Shown here piece by piece: positions 34,756-46,142 of a stretch of DNA of 64,000 nt. Below the pieces are notes generated by a model. That model was not told the DNA's origin, did no database searches, and was given only the letters and a program-made list of their open reading frames with translations. Every line of letters starts with the position of its first letter. Positions within the stretch are counted from its first letter, which is position 1. Both the position numbers and the translations under genes were made by a program. This DNA is from Roridomyces roridus (lineage: Eukaryota > Basidiomycota > Agaricomycetes > Agaricales > Mycenaceae): NCBI GenBank assembly GCA_029378245.1, contig JARKIF010000033.1:1-64000 (forward strand), in the 5' to 3' direction.

Positions 34756-35437
34756 TTTGTACATGTATGTTCCTGCCGAACGGAGCCGAAGTCACCTGGT
34801 GATAAGATATCTCTCATCAACGCGTAAGCAGGCATCAACAATGCTCTCCTGTTTCGCTCCACCCTCATGTCTCGCTCAATCCACTGGAGAACTCAGCCCC
34901 GTCTTCCCTGACCAGCCTCTATTAGTATCAGAACTGGAACACGCATCTGCCAATCCGTGTAGTGGCCAGCGCTTACCGGCCTTCTCCGACGAACTTCTCG
35001 TAGCAGCAATACATAGCCGGCTCGTCAGCGGTCGCGCTTGAGGGAAGCCAGCTTCCTGGGATATCGATCCCGGAGTTAATCATCTCCTCAGGACCTTTCC
35101 GTGGTCAGTCTAGGTCAGTCTGTGGCTCTCACGTCGGTTACCATACTCACGTCGGTTACCATAGAGCCTTGGACGGATGGATCGTTCGATCTGCAGGTCG
35201 ACGCCACATTATCACTGACAGGAGGCTCGCAGCTGTTGGCCGTCGTGTGAAATACCCCCTGAACTGTTCATGAGGAACGCAAACTCTCGTCACCCCGCCG
35301 TATTCCTATTCTTACTTACGTATTTGCTATCTCCAGTTCCATCCGAAACGTTGACATGACATCGTGCTCTACGCCACATCCAGGGTCTTAAACCGACTCA
35401 ATCTCCGACACGGTGAACTCGTCTCCCTGCTACCACC
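34756..35437. other. Intergenic; exact 18-bp tandem pair
   Basis: Two back-to-back copies of CTCACGTCGGTTACCATA lie at about 35129-35165. They could be a duplicated regulatory site for the gene starting at 35438, or simple slippage. No gene is seen. Confidence 0.45.
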
Positions 35438-37213
35438 ATGAACTGCCAATTTGCTTTCGGCCCCAATCGCTCCTTCTTCTGCGCCGCGGGCCCCATTCGC
35501 ACTTGGTTCGTGCCATGTTCCTGCTGGATTCATTCGTTCCCAAACGTTCTTTCAGGAGTGAAAACAACCTCCCCTCGGGTCTCCTCCGCGTGCTTCAAGA
35601 TTCTAGGCTAGAAATCACGCATGATGTAGCGTTGCCGATGGAATCAGGATTGCATGCAGCATCCTGGAAAACGACAGGCGGACAGGACGGGTTCGACAGT
35701 GCGTTCAAGTTGCATGAGTCGGATTGATTGTGCAATGGCTAACCTCGTGCCAGACACCAACCTCGGACCGACCTATGCCCGCCTCGCCCGCTTCATTCAA
35801 ACCACCTCCGGACACACGCTCCGCACTGTCTTTGGCGCCAACTCGTCCTATTTCTCCATCTCATCCTCCGGGTACTCGTGGCAAAATATCCCTGCCGCGC
35901 TCGAAGAGCAAATCCACAACTGCATGTCCATTCGGAGGCCCACCTGTGTCGCGTTGGGTGTGCAAGGGTCGTACATCGCACTGTTCAATGACGGTACCGT
36001 CAGTTTTGATTTGCGGGGCGGATATCCGCTGGTTGACGGGATGATACGCAATGCGGTTGAGGCGGCCAGGAGGGGCGGGATCATGGTACGCTCTTCCTTT
36101 CGTTCATATGCCTTTATTTGTTTAACGGTTTGGGAACAGTACATTGCGCTGAATCCCTTCGTCCCCGGGGAGTATTATGGCGTCTTTGGAGACGGCTCAG
36201 CGTCGTGGAACTTTCCCACAGCGTGGAGCGAGAACGTTACTTTCGTCAGTAGGCATATTCGGCGCGCTGCGACGGAGCCATCCGGGACTCAATCTTCCCC
36301 TGGTGGGTTGGATGCGGCGTCTCCGGGTGGAACTGCCCCCGTCGCAGATGTTCTGCCTGACCGTAACTCTGTATCTCAACTGCCCACTCCGAGTACTAGT
36401 CCAGTCGTTGCACCCAGATCGGTCAGCATCCCAACGGCATCTAGCCCCACGATTGCGCATACGTCGCCCCCCTTGTCCCCCTCCACGCCCACCATGGCCT
36501 CTATCAGCCCGTCGTCAGCCACCGCAGCGTCGGCACCCGCCCAACGCCCACCAGTCTCTTCAAAGAACAGCTGGCAAAAGAACCTCTCCAAGGGTCTCAA
36601 AGTAGCCAACAAAGTCGTGCGCGTCCTGCCCATCACCCTACCCGGGGCCGCGCAGGCTTCTTCCACCATCCAAAACACTCAATCGGTGTTGAATATTGGG
36701 TCTACATTGCTCAACACGGCGAATGCGGGCCAGGTGCAGGGCCAAGATACCACGACGACTATGCTCAACATGGGTGCGGCTTTGTTCAATGCGGGTGCTC
36801 GGAATTCCGCGAGTGGGACGCTCAACGCGGGCGCTGCCTTGTTGAACCAGGTGAATGTGGATCAACAGGGTGGTGTCACGGGTACCACTCAGGCGATAGT
36901 GGATTTGTTCAATCAAAATCAGACTCCGGGTGATATGCAGACGGACACTCAAGTGGTCAATACGGCGCAGGCGGTTCTCAATTTTGGGGCGGCGGTGTTG
37001 GATCAGGTGGGCGATAAAAAGGGTGGGAAGGAGGATAAGCTGGCGGTTGGTGGGAGTCAACCCGTGGTCGGCGTCGTCGAATCGGTCACAGTGGGTGTAA
37101 GCGATCCTGGACAACAGCCTCAGGTCGTTGTTCAGGAGACGGTGTACAGTGTTGGGACTGGTGGGGTGACGGATGTTGAGGGTACGCAGGTTACGGTTCA
37201 GGTCGATAACTAG
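35438..37213 (+). CDS. Unknown protein: two-part N-terminal domain, Pro/Ser linker, repeat tail
   Basis: Four exons join cleanly: 35438-35505 (MNCQFAFGPNRSFFCAAGPI), 35556-35698 (SENNLPSGLLRVLQDSRLEI), 35754-36085 and 36140-37213, with a TAG stop. The N-terminal 190 residues hold three similar strands-and-loop units: FAFGPNRSFFCAAG, VFGANSSYFSISSSGYSWQN and ALGVQGSYIALFNDGTVSFD, plus a later YYGVFGDGSASWNFP. This looks like a propeller-type or lectin-like repeat fold. A Pro/Ser/Thr-rich linker follows. The C-terminus has a repeat built on LNxGAALLN, with units near SVLNIGSTLLNTA, MLNMGAALFNAG, TLNAGAALLNQ and VLNFGAAVLDQ. I do not recognise a family, and there is no signal peptide. It converges on the caleosin gene with only 53 bp between stops. 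Confidence 0.75.
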
Positions 37214-37266
37214 TACAGTATACACAAACGTGTCCATCAATTCCAAATACTTCGTCCTCAATGAAT

Positions 37267-38913
37267 TCAAGCATCCTCGGGTCCCTTGGGCGCCTCCTTC
37301 GCCGGCGGCTCACTTCCAGCATCGACCCTCCCCTCCCGGGCGCGTTGGAGATTGGCGAATATCGTTGGCAGGATGAGCGTCTACAACCAGTGTTAAGTTT
37401 TCAAGGAGAAAGAATATGCGGAATCCAAAACGCACCCTAACGACCGACCCGATCTCATCCTTGAATGGAATCTGCTCCACAGGCAGGTCAGGCATGATAA
37501 ACGGCCATGTCGTGCCCCATTCGAAGATGAGGAGGAGGACGCCAAAATATTGACGGCTGTATGTTCTTTGCATTCAGCTGGGTGGAGAAAGAAGACGCGG
37601 CGCACGCACCCTTTGGTGAACTTTTCCTGCCAACTCGTGTCGTCCGAGGATCTGGTTGGCATTATTATCAAATGTTGGGGTGAGAACCTTGAGCTCAGAC
37701 GCACGCAAAGAACTATATATGAGTCGGCGAGAGGTCATCTTTGAGCGCTCTGAATAAGACGAACCTGGTTGATATCCACATCCTCGACCCAATCTAAATT
37801 TCCTCAATTACTTCAAGCCGTGCATTTAAACTGAGGCACGCACCCATCCTAGAGAACTGCCCCCAGTCTCGTCCCCAGCGCGTCCGGGACATGTTTGTAA
37901 TCGTTATAGGAAGGTTGGTGTCGGTGGGGACCCATGCGGTGCCTGTTGGGTAACTGCGAACGAATTGTGGAAACGAGGGTAGATATGCAGGAGGGGAAAC
38001 CCACCTGAATACGGCGTGCAGCGCATAAGCTGCATATTTCGATGTCTTCTCGTCGAGGCCGAGGACCATGAGGCCCTTTGGTCGTGTCGCCGATGCTGAC
38101 TTTACCATCGCCATCGGGATCGAAGAACGTTGGTGCCTGCGAGTTTGATTTCAACCGGAGGCATGAACTGATGAGTAAGGGCCGCACTTTGCCGCTCATA
38201 TTTAACGCCTCAAGTCACCAGTAGTCGGAACGGCCCTCGAGATATAACTAGCACTCACCTGCATCGTCCAACTTCCGACCTGCTGTACCGCCGAAACAAG
38301 CAATCCATTGATCTTCTGCATTCCCTGTACAGCGCCGAGCTCGCCGAATCCTTCGATGGCTTTGAGCCCACTGCCCACGGGCTCGAGCACCTTGCCGCTC
38401 GTCTCAGCAGCCGTGTTGACTATACCGCCGAGAGCTGACAGAAAAGGTGCAGTGAGCAGTGATAGAAGTTCAAAAGAAAAGAGAGACGCACCTGTACCAG
38501 CGAGATCCGCGGTCCCACCGACGACGCCAACACCGAAATCAAGCCCCGATTTCGGCGACAGCTCTGGCTTATGGAGGCACCCGCACGGGCTGCATCGGAA
38601 GCGAGCTTGGCGCCGTCCATCGCGAGGTCCGCCTGTTGCGGTGATTCCGGTGTGTGCCGGTTTTGAGGGAGGAGGTGAGGCCGGTTTGGGCGGCGTTGGA
38701 GACGGATGTGCCTGCGTTGGAGATTCCGGATAGGAGTCCGCCTCCGGATGTGGGCTTCTGAGATTCTTCGGCTGGAGTCGACTCCGAGCCGTCGGTTGGA
38801 GGTGGCACAGGGGCAGTACTCTCCTGCTCTTGCGCCTGCTGCTTTTGCTGCGGCGCCAAGGTGTTTTGAACCCCTTTCCCGACGCTGCCCAGGGTGTTTG
38901 TGACAAAGGCCAT
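37267..38913 (-). CDS. Caleosin (lipid-droplet EF-hand protein) with a long N-terminal extension
   Basis: Caleosins are calcium-binding haem peroxygenases of lipid droplets. The start is ATG 38913 (MAFVTNTLGSVGKGVQNTLA). The first 200 residues are low-complexity and amphipathic (PAEESQKPTSGGGLLSGIS; VNTAAETSGKVLEPVGSGLK). The caleosin core follows: EF-hand FFDPDGDGKVSIGDTTKG, then LDEKTSKYAAYALHAVFR, WVPTDTNLPITITNMSR with TRWGRDWGQFSRMG, and the late motif GVLLLIFEWGTTWPFIM with PFKDEIGSVVR. It ends GSEPPAKEAPKGPEDA, TGA 37267. The typical haem-ligand His of the EF-hand region is not obvious here, and the canonical proline knot is weak. Seven or so exons; joins at 37570-37800 are approximate. 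Confidence 0.8.
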
Positions 38914-39381
38914 GGGTGTATCTGTACGCAGAGTAGGTGGGCGAGGACGTGGTTATATGGCGATGCGTGCGTGCCACCGATACGAGCATGTCATCATCGA
39001 TGGAGCCAGTGGAGTTCCATGACGTGCAGGGTATGCATAAATACGGTGGCTCGTGGAGTTCGGTGAAGGAGGTCCTCGTGAGATCCATATGTAAACAGAG
39101 AGCGCGATTGCAACTGCAAAAGCTTATAGCGGGCGTCGATGAGTAAGTATCCGAGTCATCAGTGGACGAAGTGCCAGCTTTGAGCCAGAGTTGAGGACGG
39201 ATTCAGACGTCCCGCTTGACTGAAGACGGGGCAGTACAATGGCCCGCAAGAAAGAGTCTCGGATTGAGGCGTGCAACGTGGCAAGAGCAGAGGATGTGGC
39301 CGTGGGAATAAATTGGTCAGATCGTGATCAGTGCAGGGATGGACATGTAAGGGTGTACCTACAAACCCTCCGTGTGTCGTC
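38914..39381. other. Upstream of the caleosin gene; no gene seen
   Basis: It contains a TATA-like GGTTATATGG near 38950 and otherwise nothing I can assign. Confidence 0.4.
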
Positions 39382-39474
39382 TCCGGTGTGGTGTATCGGT
39401 AACATATCCGCCTCTCATATTGCCTGGTCAGGTGTGTGACGCGGTTGCGCGGGGTTCGATTCCCCGCACCGGAA
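39382..39474 (+). tRNA. tRNA-Glu (anticodon CTC), with an intron
   Basis: The acceptor arms TCCGGTG and CACCGGA pair fully, followed by discriminator A. The T arm CGGGG-TTCGATT-CCCCG is perfect. The anticodon loop CTCTCA gives anticodon CTC. It is interrupted one base 3' of the anticodon by an intron of about 21-22 nt (TATTGCCTGGTCAGGTGTGT and onward) before GCGG closes the stem. The outermost anticodon-stem pair is T-T, the only flaw. Internal promoter boxes A and B are present. Confidence 0.85.
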
Positions 39475-40368
39475 GAGCTTTTTGCTTTCTTCGCTCATCT
39501 TTCCTGATGAAATCCGTCCACAATACATCCTACTCACAACGCAAACAAGGATTGAGCAACTAGCAGGACTTTCCGTGGTGCAAGATCACCCCTTGTACTA
39601 CGACCACCCTCCCATTCTGGTCCGGGTTCGATTCCACCGGGGTCATTCATCTTCCAAACCTTTCATTTCTAACAGATCTAGTAAGTAAGCCTCGCAGACT
39701 TGTACAGAAATTTTGCTCGGCATTCATAGATATGCTGGGCAAGTGGTTCCCCGCTTATGTCTTCGCACGCCTACTGCGGCCATGATTGAATTTCCCGAGC
39801 CTATGCCTCATATCGGTCGCGAGCTCCCACCGTTTGCTTTTCTCCCAAGAGATCCATGGCCATTTTTGAACATGATTTCTACATCAGTCCGATTCTTCCC
39901 ACATCGGGTTAAAGTTTCAACCTAGCTGAAGGGACTATAATCGGTGTGCCTCCCGCCATGGACACCGCAGTCTGTTACCAACAGCTTCCTTGATGTTCAG
40001 GACTCCTGTCGTCGAGCGCTGAGCGCTGAAGCGGAGCGCGTGTGCGTATTGGAGTTTGGAGCTTGTTAATTTTGGCCAACACTGGTTGCTCCACGGGAAT
40101 TCCTGGCTGGGTGGCCCGTTTTCCCTTTGAACTCTACCCAGCGGACAGAAGCCATCGACGCAGTGTCATTCGAACTGAAACCCACCCCATCTTGCCTGGA
40201 CCAGTTTCTTTTTATCCGATATATCCAGCGCTGAGTCTCCCTATTATTATACAATCCTAAGATGCTCCGTTTTCCGCCTTTTCATCTATCATCTTCTCAG
40301 ATACTCCATTCTATCCTGCTTCACATATAAGACACCGAAATCGGCACCGATGGTCTTCCAGTTCAAGC
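39475..40368. other. Intergenic with one tRNA-like relic
   Basis: Near 39570-39650 a T-arm-like GGTTCGATTCC and a weak acceptor pairing suggest a decayed tRNA. A short ATG frame at 39782-39925 (MIEFPEPMPHIGRELPPF) has no recognisable features and no CaaX end. Confidence 0.35.
40325..40331 (+). promoter_or_regulatory. TATA box of the STE3-type receptor
   Basis: CACATATAAGACACC lies about 40 bp upstream of the ATG at 40369, the usual distance for a fungal core promoter. Confidence 0.55.
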
Positions 40369-41702
40369 ATGGCGGTTGATCCCACGTACCCGCTTTACCC
40401 CACTCTCTGCATCGTCTCCGCATTCTTCATGTTCCTGCTCCTCACCCACAGCTTCATCCGCCGGACGTGGAACCTTGCCGTGACTCTCCTCTGCATCGGG
40501 CTATTCCTCGATAATTTGACGCATGGAATCAATGCCGTGGTATGGCGTGACAATGCGGATATCAAGGTGCCTGTGTATTGCGATATTGGTGAGTGACCCG
40601 TGCTTCGTGGTTTCACTACTGAAATGCTACTAGTGTCGCGCCTCCAGTTCTTTATGAACTTCCTTCCGTCCATCACCTCGCTTTTGATCACACGCAAGTT
40701 GTACATGATTTCAACCATGCGCGATGTCAAATTGACAAGTCGGAAATCGGTGTGTCGGGACTCGATTCCTTTCTGGCTGTTGCTGAACTCACGACAGAGG
40801 TTACTGGATCTCTGGATCGAATGGGGCTGGGGACTTGGATATCCCGTTTTCATGACTGCTGTCGTTTGTAAGCGGTTCATCTTCTCTCTCGTTGTGTTTG
40901 TATTGATTGCGTGCCAGATACGCTCTGTCAGGACTCGCGTTTTGTCGTTTTGCAGGGCTTCGGCTGTGCCTCGAGCACCTCGGACTCGTGGTTCAGTGTC
41001 GTCGTCATCTCGATTCTCCCGGTCATCCCACCCCTCATTTCAATCTTCTTTTATTTCCGTGCGTTCCTCCTTTCACCAATCCACCGTAATTGCTCTTGAC
41101 TCCCAACCTCAGCTCTGATCATCCGCACCATCTACCGACAACGTCGAAATCTCAACTCCCTCCTCCAAAGCACCGGTTCCATGTCCCGCTCCTCCTTCCT
41201 CCGAATCCTCGCTCTCGGCTGTCTCGACATCGCCATTACCCTCCCCATCTCGCTCATCAACCTCGTCTCATTCTTCGTTACATTGTCGGGGACAGACTCG
41301 CTCCCGGCGTATGTTGGCTGGGCCACCAATCACGCTGATTTCGCGCCGGTTGGCGTTCCGTATGAAGATATCACGGATACCCCATGGGATTCGTTTACAA
41401 CTTATTTTGACTATGGGCAATATGCCGTGTTGGCGGTGGCGATCTTTGCGTTGTTTGGTACGACGGCGAGTGCGAGGAAGGCCTATTGGCAGAGTATTAC
41501 AGCTCTGGGGAAGATTGTGGGATCTAAATCCCAGACTGGGCCAACCACCACCACAGAGGGACAAAAGACGCGGAGTGGGCTTGCTGATTCGCTCGTTTTC
41601 GCTGCGCCTCAGCGTAGTACTACGGGTGCCAATCGGACGGTTGATTTGCCACAGCGGTGGGTGTTGAATTCGATCGACATAATTGGGACAGCGAGGAGCT
41701 GA
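40369..41702 (+). CDS. STE3-type mating pheromone receptor (GPCR)
   Basis: This seven-transmembrane receptor of the Ste3 family senses lipopeptide pheromone in the B mating-type pathway and signals to a G protein. Exons: 40369-40588 (MAVDPTYPLYPTLCIVSAFF; FLDNLTHGINAVVWRDNA), from 40634 (VSRLQFFMNFLPSITSLLI with TRKLYMISTMRDVKLTSRKS), then LLDLWIEWGWGLGYPVFMTA. Next are TLCQDSRFVVLQGFGC, the usual loop-2 motif, and VVVISILPVIPPLISIFFYF. The final exon starts LIIRTIYRQRRNLNSLLQST and runs through DIAITLPISLINLVSFFVTL to TGA 41702. Introns are 45-55 nt and GT/AG. The cytosolic tail is short. No pheromone-precursor gene with a CaaX end was found nearby, so this may be a non-mating-type paralogue. 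Confidence 0.88.
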
Positions 41703-41989
41703 CGACCTGAACAGAAATAGCATCGATTCAGGTTCGGCTCCGTCGGAGAAGACGCCGGATGAGTCGTCGATGCACGGCGGATCGAAGCCGGAAGTTGAAA
41801 CAGTATGAAAGAGTTGCTGATACCCCTCTGACAGCAATTGTATTTACGTGTATTACCAAGTGACTTATATCGGCCGCATCAGGCCGGCCGTCTTCCCGGC
41901 AGATCTGCCAACTTTGCAGTGTTGAATCGCATATCCAGCCTTGCTTATGAATATATATATATAACATATAACCGTACAAAGCACCTCGG

Positions 41990-42460
41990 TTGTTGCAACG
42001 GGTTGCGCGGGTTCGATTCCCTGCACTGGCATCGGGAAGGCTTTCTAAGGCTGTTTTTTCCTGTATGAGTCCAGGGAGCACATAAGCCTAATTTAGCAGA
42101 GTTCACCACCCATTCTGCAACCCGTTGCTCAGTAGACGGTATGCTAATCGTTCGAGTGGTTGAAGATCCCGGCTCATGTACACCCGGTACAACCCACGGC
42201 ACAACTTCGCAGTGTTGAATCGTGTACCCTTCCTTCCTTTCGAATAGATATAACATTCATGTGTGCTGGTAGTGAGCGTACAAATCACTTCGGTTTGCTG
42301 CTTGTGTGGGATCGACTCCCAGCACCGGAATGGTGGGTTACTATCAGGGTCTGACCGGTCGTTGGTAACTACGACAATTTGTATTTGACAAGCCGACGTG
42401 TGCTGCCACCGCTTTGACGCCGACGCCGCTGCCCGGGGTTCGATCCCTGCATCTGGTATA
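41990..42460 (+). other. Ladder of three degenerate tRNA T-arm relics
   Basis: Three spots carry tRNA-Glu-like 3' ends: GCGCGGGTTCGATTCCCTGC (about 42004), GTGGGATCGACTCCCAGCAC (about 42307) and CCCGGGGTTCGATCCCTGCA (about 42433). Each is preceded, 40-130 bp upstream, by similar phrases (CAGTGTTGAATCGC, CAGTGTTGAATCGT; CACCTCGG, CACTTCGG). The 5' halves are missing or unrecognisable, so none should be functional. They look like decayed duplications of tRNA-Glu or a tRNA-derived SINE. Confidence 0.5.
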
Positions 42461-42666
42461 AGTTGGACGCCCCGGCATTTCATTTTTTTTCCAACAGTCG
42501 CAAAATCCCACCCCTGTTCCGGTAGAATTCAATCTCAAGCCACCCATCGGACAGACACCAATTTCAACCAACACATCCATAAAGCAATGTTGAATTGCGC
42601 ATCTTTCTTACAACAGAACGTACACAGTAGCAATCGTATTCGTACAAAACATCCCCGCCCTCAGGC

Positions 42667-44609
42667 TCAAACTTTGACATTATCTCCCTTCCAAACCTGC
42701 GCTACTGGGCATCCCTGCAGCTCACCCGCCATTTTGAATACCTCCTCGTGGCCGTCTAGATTATTCGTCAATGTCAATATCAATATTCCTGTAAAGAGTA
42801 TTTAGAGTGAGAGGGAACGGAACGGACCTTGGGCATATCGTAGGGGACCCTACATAATCATTCCAAGGCGTCGGTCGTCAGCATGAAATTCAGGGCGGTG
42901 AGGAGGGAAGAAGGGAGGGCAGGGAAAAGCGCAAACGCACAAGCTCGAGAATCCGATACCCATCCGAACCGTACTCCTCCCTCGGTATATCATCGTGTTT
43001 GCCGATGAGCACCAGGAGTCTGTCAGTGAGCGCCCAGAGGCCGCGGCCTTTTGGTTTGTACCACGGGCGTGAGGTCCATCTACCATTGGCCTCGTTAGGA
43101 GGGCGGAGTTTACTACGCGGAGGGGGATGAATCAAGCACGCACTTGGTGGGATATTGTCTCTTGCTGGGCTCCTTCGGCATCTCCATCGGCACGAACGTG
43201 TAGGGCCTCCAGCGCGGGAGGAGGAGGTTCTTCTCCGTGAATGCAAAGACGGCCATAAGGGCGTTGATCAGGGGCTTCGCGTAGGCCGGGGCTTCCGGTT
43301 CCCTGTGGGCGTTTTCGTGTTCAGATTCATTTTATGGAAAGAATAATAAGAAAGAAAGAAAGAATGGACGCACAGCATAGCAATCCGCACCCGATCCTCC
43401 AACACCCCACGCACCATACCCTCCGCAAAGGCGCGCAGTCCGAAAATCCTGGGAATGGGGAAGAGGAGCTCGCCTGTTGTGTGGACTGCCACGGAGTGGT
43501 TCGACTCGGCGGGGAGCATGTGCGCGGATTCGTATTCCTGGGTGCGATGAGTCAAGTGAGTTTCTAGGCAGAGCTGAGAGGCGTACCTCGATCCATGCTT
43601 TGAACGCCTCCGGACTCGAAGGGATGTCGGTGATGTTGAGCTTGCGTCCGATTTCGCACCAGTAGACGTAGCTTGCCTTTAAGGCTCTCAGCGTTTTTAT
43701 CCGCTGGAGAACATGAGAAAGTTGAAACACGCACGTATTTCTCGAGCGGGGAGAGTTCGCGCCAGCCCCATTTCTTGGCCCACGTCTACATCAAGTGAGC
43801 TGCAGTATTAACGAAGAGAACAAGACGAGAGACGCACGGTAGGCTCGAACATGAACAAACCCAGTGTGTAGAGGTAATCGTCGTTGGACTGGCATCACGG
43901 TCAGAGCCAAATTCGTCAAGGGAGACAGAGCACACACGATCTTGTACTTTTGATGTAGCCAATTGACGCGGGCCAGTGCGAGCGATGCGCGGGGATCATT
44001 CTTGGCGTCGGGCCCGGCGGAGAGAGTGGACCCGGCCAACGGGCATGTCATCCAGCTCGCTGCGTGTGAGTGAGTGAGTGAATGATATGCACCGGGGAAG
44101 AAGGAAGACAGACGCACCGATCAAAATCTCGGTATCGGCATATCGCCTGGCGACAGATGCCTGCGACCCCAGCTGCTTGGTGTCCAGCAAAATCTGGGAT
44201 ATCGTCGGCTGCGTCAAAAGTGTGAGATGAGAGGTGGCCCCACGGAACGAAGGGTACTCACGATTCCGTACGTCTTGAAGAGCGCAAAAGCGACCGAGTA
44301 CCCGGATAATGTGGGCATGTCGTACATGGCCGCCAGCTGGGCGACCTCCTGCGCCTCTGCGGGTGTGAGAGTCTTGGAGTGCAACTTGTGCATGTACTTG
44401 TTGTGGATGGCGTTGTACCGCCTCCACCGGAGCGTGCGCACGAGCAACAGGTACGCTAACACGCACAAGGCCGCCGTGATGGACGTCTTGCGGGAGGGAG
44501 AGCGCAGGGCCAAAGGCAGGGGTAGGGGGTAAGCGACACGCATCTGCGTCGTCATCCGTGTTGCGAGAGTCACCAGAGACGACAAGGACGAGGGAAGAGG
44601 CAGAGACAT
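42667..44609 (-). CDS. ER-bound oxygenase of the mpaB/DUF2236 family
   Basis: This membrane-anchored haem enzyme is related to the catalytic domain of rubber oxygenase and to MpaB, which cleaves a prenyl side chain. The start is ATG 44609 (MSLPLPSSLSSLVTLATRM), with one transmembrane anchor, SITAALCVLAYLLLVRTLRW. The catalytic part is spread over about ten exons: LAAMYDMPTLSGYSVAFALF; DTKQLGSQASVARRYADTEI; RVNWLHQKYKI; DDYLYTLGLFMFEPT; YVYWCEIGRKLNITDIP; ESAHMLPAESNHSVA; LPRWRPYTFVPMEMPKEPSK; EMAGELQGCPVA-like end, TGA 42667. The order and spacing fit the family throughout. The substrate is unknown and there is no biosynthetic cluster next to it. Confidence 0.82.
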
Positions 44610-44653
44610 CGTTCAGAAAGAAGGGTTTCATGTGTTATACGGCTGGAAATAGC

Positions 44654-44660
44654 TTTTATA
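44654..44660 (-). promoter_or_regulatory. TATA box of the mpaB-like gene
   Basis: On the minus strand TTGTATAAAAGCT stands about 45 bp before the ATG at 44609. Confidence 0.55.
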
Positions 44661-46142
44661 CAAGTCATCGGGCCCCGAATTGAGAGAACTCCAATTCTTC
44701 GTTGTGTTGATGGCTTTCGTGCTGGTAGGCCCATCGTTTGGGATGTCACGAGCAAGCAAAGAGTAAAATAAACCGAATCTAGAGCCGCCCTAGGTCCGTA
44801 TTGCACTGGATTTCGAGGGTGAAGATCCTGGCCGAGTGATGCCGGACAATGAAGAATTGACGCCGTTGATGGAGTGGAGTCATGGGGCTGATCGAACAAG
44901 GCGAGACCACGGGCGCCGTCGTAGGCATTTAAATGTGGCGCGTAATGCTCGTGTTTGTCCCGGCAATTCGGGGAGGTGGTGTCCGGGTCGGGCTTGTGAT
45001 TGTTTTTTTGCGGTGGATTTTGGAAGGGCGGGTCGGGGTGGAGGACTCAGTGCCAGTGTTGACGGCGAGACTCGCCGGCCTATCTTCCATCGTGTCTGAA
45101 CGGCGCTTCAAATCTAAGAGATTGTCAGTTTCAGCGCTACGGTGACTTGATCACCTTCCGCGGAACAAAAGACCCAGGGGGATCCCAACTTGAAGAGTTG
45201 TCGGCGACCCGGAGAGTTCAAAGCTGTGACCTGGGTCGGTTCACAGTCAAAAATTCGCCTGACAGGTCCTTTTGCGTCCAGTGCGATGCAGAGATGTGTT
45301 GGAAGGAAAGAAAGAGAGATAGATAGAGAAATTCAAAAGTGGCACCATTTCCTCGGAGGCGAATTGAATCCGTGTACACGTGACGAACAGCGTGCAAATA
45401 TCATGACCAAGGATACATACCTGCGAATGGAAGAAAATCTGTCTCCTCCGTTGCTCCGGCGTTCGGACACTCTGTAATTTGCAATCGGTGAACGGAACTG
45501 TGAGAAAATTGAATTTTGATGGTGTGATCGGCAGTGTCACGCGTCACAGCCACGCGTCACCCATCAACAAGCTCTTGTCCGCCACCACATCGACATCTGG
45601 CTCAAGGCCCACAATCTGCCATAACAGACACGTTCCTCGACCCGGAAACCTCCTAAAATTGTCAGGTACAACCACAACTTTAAGCCAGAGCCTCGCTGAT
45701 ACAAGTCTCGCTCTCTCTGATACAAGTCAAGGCTCGATTCAATCGAGTCCGATCTCGATTGTCCACAAAATTTTCCCGAAAATGAAGCTTGGCACTGAAA
45801 TGTCGCCTGCGCCGTGAATTCACTCCATGACGTAACCCTGCCCTGCCAACCCTCCACGGAGCTCTGAGAAATGGGCGCAGATGACCGTTGATTGGGCACT
45901 GTGGTATCTCATGCCTCTCGGTGCAATGTACATCATCCGCAGTGCTGACCGCGTGTCTCTTGGCGGTTTCATCCACTCCTGTCAATGACACAGGCGCAGG
46001 TGGCGATACACGATTTGCAAATTCCGTTTGTGATGGCCAAAATAAAAATCAAAGCCGTGTGGGATTTCCGTTTCTCATTCCTTTGAAGTGTTTGTTCTCT
46101 TTTCTTTTCTAGCGCTCCTTCTCTTCCATTTCGTTCTTATCC
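44661..46142. other. Intergenic, 1.5 kb, no gene resolved
   Basis: The upstream sides of two diverging genes. The last 80 bp before 46143 form a pyrimidine-rich leader (TTTCTTTTCTAGCGCTCCTT). A direct repeat TCTCTGATACAAGTC lies near 45700-45730. Nothing coding is supported. Confidence 0.4.

Noticed and set aside
39570..39650. A second tRNA downstream of tRNA-Glu
   Set aside because: The T arm is imperfect, the D loop lacks GG and acceptor pairing needs three G-T pairs plus a C-C clash.
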